In this document: positions 60,476-64,000 of the stretch, in pieces
Layout of the letters: every line of letters starts with the position of its first letter
Position numbering within the stretch: the first letter of the stretch is position 1
Assembly: GCA_965247395.1 (NCBI GenBank)
Contig: OZ252012.1
Coordinates: 1,426,001 to 1,490,000 of the forward strand
Source of the DNA: CAYRJD01 sp965247395
GTDB taxonomy: Bacteria; Actinomycetota; Acidimicrobiia; Acidimicrobiales; Poriferisodalaceae
Reading direction: 5' to 3'
Length of the DNA: 64,000 nt
Notes under the pieces: model-generated
Told to the model about the DNA's origin: nothing
The model's input: the letters and a program-made list of their open reading frames with translations, nothing else
Databases searched by the model: none
Translations under genes and position numbers: made by a program

Positions 60476-60961
60476 CTATCTGCGGTGCTTGGTGTGGTTG
60501 CCCACTGGTTCAGTTGACAACGCGATCAACGCCTCACGCTCAACTTCGTAATCAAGCCGTTGCAGCGCATCGGCAATATTCCACCACTCCACCTGATCCA
60601 CCTCTTCGGGATCGCCGCAAAGCTCTGCAGGGTCGCTACCGCAGCTCATCGGGTAAAACATCACCACCTTTGGCAGATCGCCATCTATTAAGTAGCTAAT
60701 CGGATACGCCTCGCCAACCACTTCGGTGATTACGCCGGTTTCTTCGTAGACCTCGCGCAACGCTGCTTGTGGCCAGGTCTCACCGTTTTTAACGTGACCC
60801 TTAGGCAGCGACCAATCGTCGTAGCGCGGGCGGTGCACCACTAGCACCTTGCCTTCGTGCAGCACCACTCCTCCGGCTGCGCGTGTAACCGGTGTGTTGT
60901 GATAGCGACCGTTTTTGTTCTTCGATTTGCCGCTCTTGGATGGCTCTGCATTCGCTGGCAT
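60476..60961 (-). CDS. Nudix hydrolase
   Basis: Nudix enzymes hydrolyse nucleoside diphosphates linked to another group. The 161-residue protein from ATG 60961 (MPANAEPSKSG) has the Nudix box GHVKNGETWPQAALREVYEE followed by TGV, with all metal-binding Glu residues. The frame continues upstream but that part is Cys-rich and implausible. The basic leader (KSGKSKNKNGRYH) is unusual. The substrate is unknown. It is divergent from rpmB. Confidence 0.88.
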   Translation of the reverse strand: MPANAEPSKSGKSKNKNGRYHNTPVTRAAGGVVLHEGKVLVVHRPRYDDWSLPKGHVKNGETWPQAALREVYEETGVITEVVGEAYPISYLIDGDLPKVVMFYPMSCGSDPAELCGDPEEVDQVEWWNIADALQRLDYEVEREALIALSTEPVGNHTKHRR

Positions 60962-61093
60962 TGGGTTTGAATCGTAGGCGGGCAATTCTGAGATAACCCT
61001 AAGAAACGAGAAGCACAGACAGATACAGACAGATGCTGGGCACCCTTGGGTTCGTTGGGCAATACATACACAGGCCGCTAGCCTCAAACGCTT

Positions 61094-61330
61094 ATGAGTA
61101 AGGCCTGCCAGGTAACTGGGCGCAGACCGTCGGCCGGTAATACGGTGTCGCATTCACATCGCAAGACCAGGCGCTGGTTTAAGCCGAACATTCAAAAGAA
61201 GCGGTTCTTCGTGCCAAACGAAAAACGGTGGATAACTCTGACCGTTAGCGCCAAAGGCATCAAGACCATCAACAAACGCGGAATCGAGTCGGTGCTGGCT
61301 GAGATCCGTAGCCGCGGCCAAAAGGTCTAG
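61094..61330 (+). CDS. rpmB: 50S ribosomal protein L28
   Basis: The 78-residue protein has the L28 signature MSKACQVTGRRPSAGN, SHSHRKTRRWFKPN and the C-terminal KGIKTINKRGIESVL segment. It has only one Cys, so it is the zinc-independent type. The gene for L33 follows after 36 bases. Such C-minus paralogues are often controlled by zinc, but no Zur site was recognised upstream. Confidence 0.97.
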   Translation: MSKACQVTGRRPSAGNTVSHSHRKTRRWFKPNIQKKRFFVPNEKRWITLTVSAKGIKTINKRGIESVLAEIRSRGQKV

Positions 61331-61366
61331 CGGCGGAGAAAGACACGAGGATCGAGAGGCACCCCC

Positions 61367-61531
61367 ATGGCTAAAAGCGACAAGCGTCCCGTGATCAGAC
61401 TGAAGTCGACCGCTGGTACGGGCTACACCTACAGCACTCGCAAAAACAAGACCAACACGCGCGACCGGATCGAGCTTCGCAAGTACGACCCGGTTATTCG
61501 ACAGCACGTCATCTTCAAAGAAGAGCGCTAG
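61367..61531 (+). CDS. rpmG: 50S ribosomal protein L33
   Basis: A 54-codon gene reads from ATG 61367 to TAG 61529-61531. The product starts MAKSDKRPVIRLKSTAGTGY and has the L33 segment TRKNKTNTRDRIELRKYDPV. It lacks the Cys-X-X-Cys pairs of zinc-binding L33, so it is the zinc-free type, matching the L28 next to it. Confidence 0.96.
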   Translation: MAKSDKRPVIRLKSTAGTGYTYSTRKNKTNTRDRIELRKYDPVIRQHVIFKEER

Positions 61532-61576
61532 CAAGAAATAGCGACCAAACCAGGTCAGCGATACGTAAGTCCTGGT

Positions 61577-62980
61577 TTGCGCATCGTCCCTAAACCAATC
61601 AGCCTTATAGGTGCTCGCCGATTGGCGATCCATGCAACCGGACTAAGCGCCAGGAGTAAGAGCAACAACCGGAGAGCGCCCGGGCCGAACTTGAAGGTTG
61701 CAGCAGATGAGAAAGCGGCACCAGCTCGTGCGAATCTGCGGAGCCTGCGGCGAGCAATTTCCACGCTTGGAGTGCTGCAAATAGACGCAGTCAACGCAGT
61801 TGCTCGCTCGCAACTGTTGGTGCTGCGGCCGCGTCTAGCGGGTGTAGTCGACTCAACTCAGGCCTTGTTGTACCGCGCGGCTTACGCAGCGGACAATCGC
61901 CTGCTAACCGAATACTGGTGCCATGAAGCGTGTTTTTGCGCAACGCAGGATTGGCCGCTTTACCGCTGGCGCATGCGGCGTGCTGAGGCAGGCGAGACCT
62001 GGAAGCCCATGGCCGAGTTCGCCGCTGAGAACAGCCAGGCAATCAACGCTCTGCTGACTGAGCTTGAGCGTCACGGCCCGGTTTCTGTGGCGGAGCTAGA
62101 AGCTGCTACCGGAGTTACCTCTAGGCCGCCGAAACGCCAGGGCGCATGGGCGCAATGGAGCCACACCAAGCTGGCCTTGGGCTGGTTGTTTTGGACGGGT
62201 TACGTGGGTGTTGCCGAGCGCGTCAATTTCACGCGGCGCTACGACTTGATTGATCGGGTGCTTCCCGCTGCAGTGGTTGATAAGCACATTGACGAGCACG
62301 AAGCGCAACGAGAGCTGCTGTTACAAGCCGCTCAGTGCCTAGGGGTAGCAACCGTCGCTGATCTGGGCGACTATCACAGACTGCCAAAACGAGAGGCGCC
62401 CGCCCGTGTTGCTGAGCTGGTCGAAGACGGAAAGCTGCTGGTGGCGAACGTAGAGGGGTGGTCGCAGGACGGTTATCTGTTGCCGACGGCAAAGGCTGTC
62501 CGGAGCCAATCGCAGTCTGTGTTGTTGAGTCCGTTTGACCCGCTGGTGTGGTTTCGTCCACGCGCAGAGCGGCTGTTTCATTTCAACTATCGGTTGGAGA
62601 TTTACACACCAGCTGCGAAGCGTCGCTACGGCTATTACGTGCTGCCGTTCTTACACGAGGATCGACTGGCGGCACGGGTGGACGTGCGTGCCGATCGCAA
62701 AGATCAAGTACTGCGAGTGCTGGGCGCGTTTGCGGAGCCTGATGCAACAGGGCCGAACGCAACAGGGCCGAACGCAACAGGGTCACACGCAACTGGGACT
62801 GCTGCTGGCGGTGGCGCAAGCAGTGCTGCGACTAACTCGCAAACACCGGTGGAGGTTGCACTGGCGAAAGAGCTAACCGCAATGTCGCAGTGGCTGGGCT
62901 TGGACGACGTGGCAATCGCTAGTGACGCTCGTGGTGATCTGGCGAAACCGTTGCAGCGAGTTCTGAAAACCGGGCGCTGA
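61577..62980 (+). CDS. AlkX/YcaQ-like winged-helix DNA glycosylase family protein
   Basis: The 467-residue protein belongs to the HTH_42 family of crosslink-repair glycosylases related to AlkZ. Its catalytic-position motif is VLQIDAVNAVARSQ near residue 66, of the Gln-hydrophobic-Asp form found in YcaQ/AlkX rather than the Gln-X-Gln form of AlkZ. The LLSPFDPLVWFRPRAERLF block and the KRRYGYYVLPFLHEDRLAARVD block are also typical. A repeat of ATGPN units (near residue 395) and a Ser/Ala linker interrupt the C-terminal part. The start is probably TTG 61577. Confidence 0.82.
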   Translation: MRIVPKPISLIGARRLAIHATGLSARSKSNNRRAPGPNLKVAADEKAAPARANLRSLRRAISTLGVLQIDAVNAVARSQLLVLRPRLAGVVDSTQALLYRAAYAADNRLLTEYWCHEACFCATQDWPLYRWRMRRAEAGETWKPMAEFAAENSQAINALLTELERHGPVSVAELEAATGVTSRPPKRQGAWAQWSHTKLALGWLFWTGYVGVAERVNFTRRYDLIDRVLPAAVVDKHIDEHEAQRELLLQAAQCLGVATVADLGDYHRLPKREAPARVAELVEDGKLLVANVEGWSQDGYLLPTAKAVRSQSQSVLLSPFDPLVWFRPRAERLFHFNYRLEIYTPAAKRRYGYYVLPFLHEDRLAARVDVRADRKDQVLRVLGAFAEPDATGPNATGPNATGSHATGTAAGGGASSAATNSQTPVEVALAKELTAMSQWLGLDDVAIASDARGDLAKPLQRVLKTGR

Positions 62981-63078
62981 CCCTGCACTGATCCCGTCGC
63001 ATAGCTACCCAGAGGGTTAAGGCGGGTAGAGTTCTCCGCTGTGCCTAAGGTCGTCGCGGCGACCGGAGGAAACTTTCT

Positions 63079-63153
63079 GGTCCCGTGGTGAAGTCTGGAG
63101 TTCACGCCGGCCTGTCAAGCCGGAGGTCGCGGGTTCAAATCCCGTCGGGACCG
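63079..63153 (+). tRNA. tRNA-Asp (anticodon GTC)
   Basis: The acceptor strands GGTCCCG and CGGGACC pair. The anticodon loop CTGTCAA gives GTC, and the T-arm GCGGGTTCAAATCCCGT is intact. The discriminator is G and CCA is not encoded. One base separates it from tRNA-Phe. Confidence 0.97.
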
Positions 63154-63154
63154 C

Positions 63155-63227
63155 GGTCGGATAGCTCAGTTGGCAGAGCGCGCGCCTGAAAAGCGTGAGG
63201 TCACCGGATCGACGCCGGTTCCGACCA
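63155..63227 (+). tRNA. tRNA-Phe (anticodon GAA)
   Basis: The acceptor strands GGTCGGA and TCCGACC pair. The anticodon loop CTGAAAA gives GAA, and the T-arm CCGGATCGACGCCGG is present. The discriminator is A and the CCA is not encoded. It forms a tRNA-Asp/tRNA-Phe pair with the preceding gene. Confidence 0.96.
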
Positions 63228-63312
63228 CAACGCTCCACTTGCAAAGTCGGCTAACAACGACTGACCACGGCTGACCAACAACTGAACCTGGCAGCCGACA
63301 TAACCTGAGGGC

Positions 63313-63735
63313 GTGACCGTCGAAGTTGAAACCCACCTGGCCGGGCTAAACTCGCAAGTGCGGCCACTAGCAAAAGGGCTTCACAAGATCTTCACCGCAG
63401 CCGGTTGTGAGTCATACGTCAAGACGATCTACGTCGGTTACGACATCGCCGGCGAAATGGTGGCCGCCGTCTATGCACGTACGGATCACCTAGAGGTTGC
63501 TCTGGCGCTGGATGAAGATCGTGTGCATCCGTTGCTGGTTGATGCCTCACATTTGACGTGGCGCACCTTGCCGGTGGCAGCGATCTTGCGCCAAAAATCC
63601 GACATGGAGGGGCTGGTGGAACTAGTGGCCGAAGGCGTGTCTCGCATCCAGGCGGGCACGCACGACGTCCATCGCGACAATGACTTCTTTGTTAAGTCTC
63701 GTAAAGCCAGAAAAAGGACAGGCCCCCGCCGTTAG
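63313..63735 (+). CDS. Small conserved protein, DUF5655-like (tentative)
   Basis: The 140-residue protein starts at GTG 63313. Its segments KTIYVGYDIAGEMVAAVYARTDHLEVAL and the later ASHLTWRTLPVAAIL block resemble the DUF5655 fold, of unknown function. The C-terminus is basic (VKSRKARKRTGPRR). It lies just after the tRNA pair, and its stop overlaps the convergent malic enzyme gene by four bases. The family match is from memory only. Confidence 0.6.
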   Translation: MTVEVETHLAGLNSQVRPLAKGLHKIFTAAGCESYVKTIYVGYDIAGEMVAAVYARTDHLEVALALDEDRVHPLLVDASHLTWRTLPVAAILRQKSDMEGLVELVAEGVSRIQAGTHDVHRDNDFFVKSRKARKRTGPRR

Positions 63736-64000
63736 CTAGCAGGACCTGTTATCAGGCCGGGCATTTCGCGTATTACACCATCCGCGATAGCCGCAGCAGC
63801 TACCGCACTGGCTACCGCTGGCACTACTGACCTATCGAACGCAGTGGGAATCACATAGTTGGCCATCAGCTCATCGCTTGGCACAGAGGCTGCGATAGCC
63901 GATGCTGCGGCCACCTTCATTGCTTCGGTGATGTCGGTAGCGCATGCATCAAACGCTCCTCGGAAAATCCCCGGAAACGCCAGAACGTTGTTGATCTGAT
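63732..64000 (-). CDS. NAD(P)-dependent malic enzyme, C-terminal part
   Basis: The minus-strand frame is open to the right edge, and the N-terminal part is missing. The visible end reads QINNVLAFPGIFRGAFDA, then a DITEAMKVAAASAIA helix. This is the C-terminal region of malic enzymes, which decarboxylate malate to pyruvate. The stop overlaps the convergent gene by four bases. The NAD or NADP preference cannot be told. Confidence 0.88.
   Translation of the reverse strand, partial: QINNVLAFPGIFRGAFDACATDITEAMKVAAASAIAASVPSDELMANYVIPTAFDRSVVPAVASAVAAAAIADGVIREMPGLITGPAS

Noticed and set aside
63017..63244. Minus-strand open frame across tRNA-Asp and tRNA-Phe
   Set aside because: The GFEPATSG-like peptide is the well-known antisense artefact of a tRNA T-arm.

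Overview
The window looks like a chromosomal segment of an aerobic, mycothiol-making actinomycete, most likely from the Acidimicrobiia side of Actinomycetota (an inference from gene content, not a search). Support comes from a WhiB regulator, MshA next to a YbjN-type protein, the ClpS-DUF2017 pair, an actinobacterial caa3 oxidase and a mid-50s GC content judged by eye. The unifying theme is respiration: nearly a whole aerobic electron-transport chain and its cofactor supply lie within about 56 kb.

Positions 1-23347 (minus strand) form one very long co-directional run. Read in transcription order it holds a small membrane protein, a two-cluster ferredoxin, a split cytochrome b (b6-like plus subunit IV-like), a Rieske protein, a membrane dihaem cytochrome c, another membrane protein, and then a full fourteen-gene complex I (nuoA-nuoN). 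A second, different nuoA-nuoB-nuoC set follows and runs off the left edge. A divergent monohaem cytochrome c (23625-24419) shares an N-terminal motif with the subunit IV-like protein.

Positions 24520-34915 (minus strand) hold haem precursor genes (hemA, hemC, hemD, hemL), a SAM hydrolase with a tiny translationally coupled ORF, proC, a YbjN-like gene, mshA, an unknown membrane protein and a MoaD-like protein. Positions 34973-46647 are mixed: phosphoglycerate mutase family, tRNA-Lys, dUTPase, a K+ channel, oligoribonuclease, an MBL hydrolase, whiB, a thioredoxin-like protein plus CcdA, a polyglutamate hydrolase-like protein, pdxH, paired FluC channels and serS.

Positions 46795-56608 hold the terminal oxidase locus. 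Normal ctaC, ctaD, ctaE and subunit IV genes are preceded, in the same operon, by three genes for a shadow oxidase: a subunit I homologue that has lost every haem and copper ligand, a degenerate subunit III homologue, and a membrane protein sharing a YWP subunit IV-like segment with the CtaD C-terminus. ctaB and ctaA follow. This ligandless module is the most unusual thing in the window. Positions 56757-64000 hold clpS, DUF2017, tRNA-Glu, an RDD protein, a two-component system, a Nudix hydrolase, rpmB-rpmG, an AlkX/YcaQ-like protein, tRNA-Asp, tRNA-Phe, a small conserved protein and the end of a malic enzyme gene.

A second pervasive feature is the insertion of short in-frame tandem repeats and low-complexity linkers into conserved enzymes (hemL, nuoH, nuoL, the SAM hydrolase, pdxH, the AlkX-like gene and others), suggesting frequent replication-slippage expansion in this genome.
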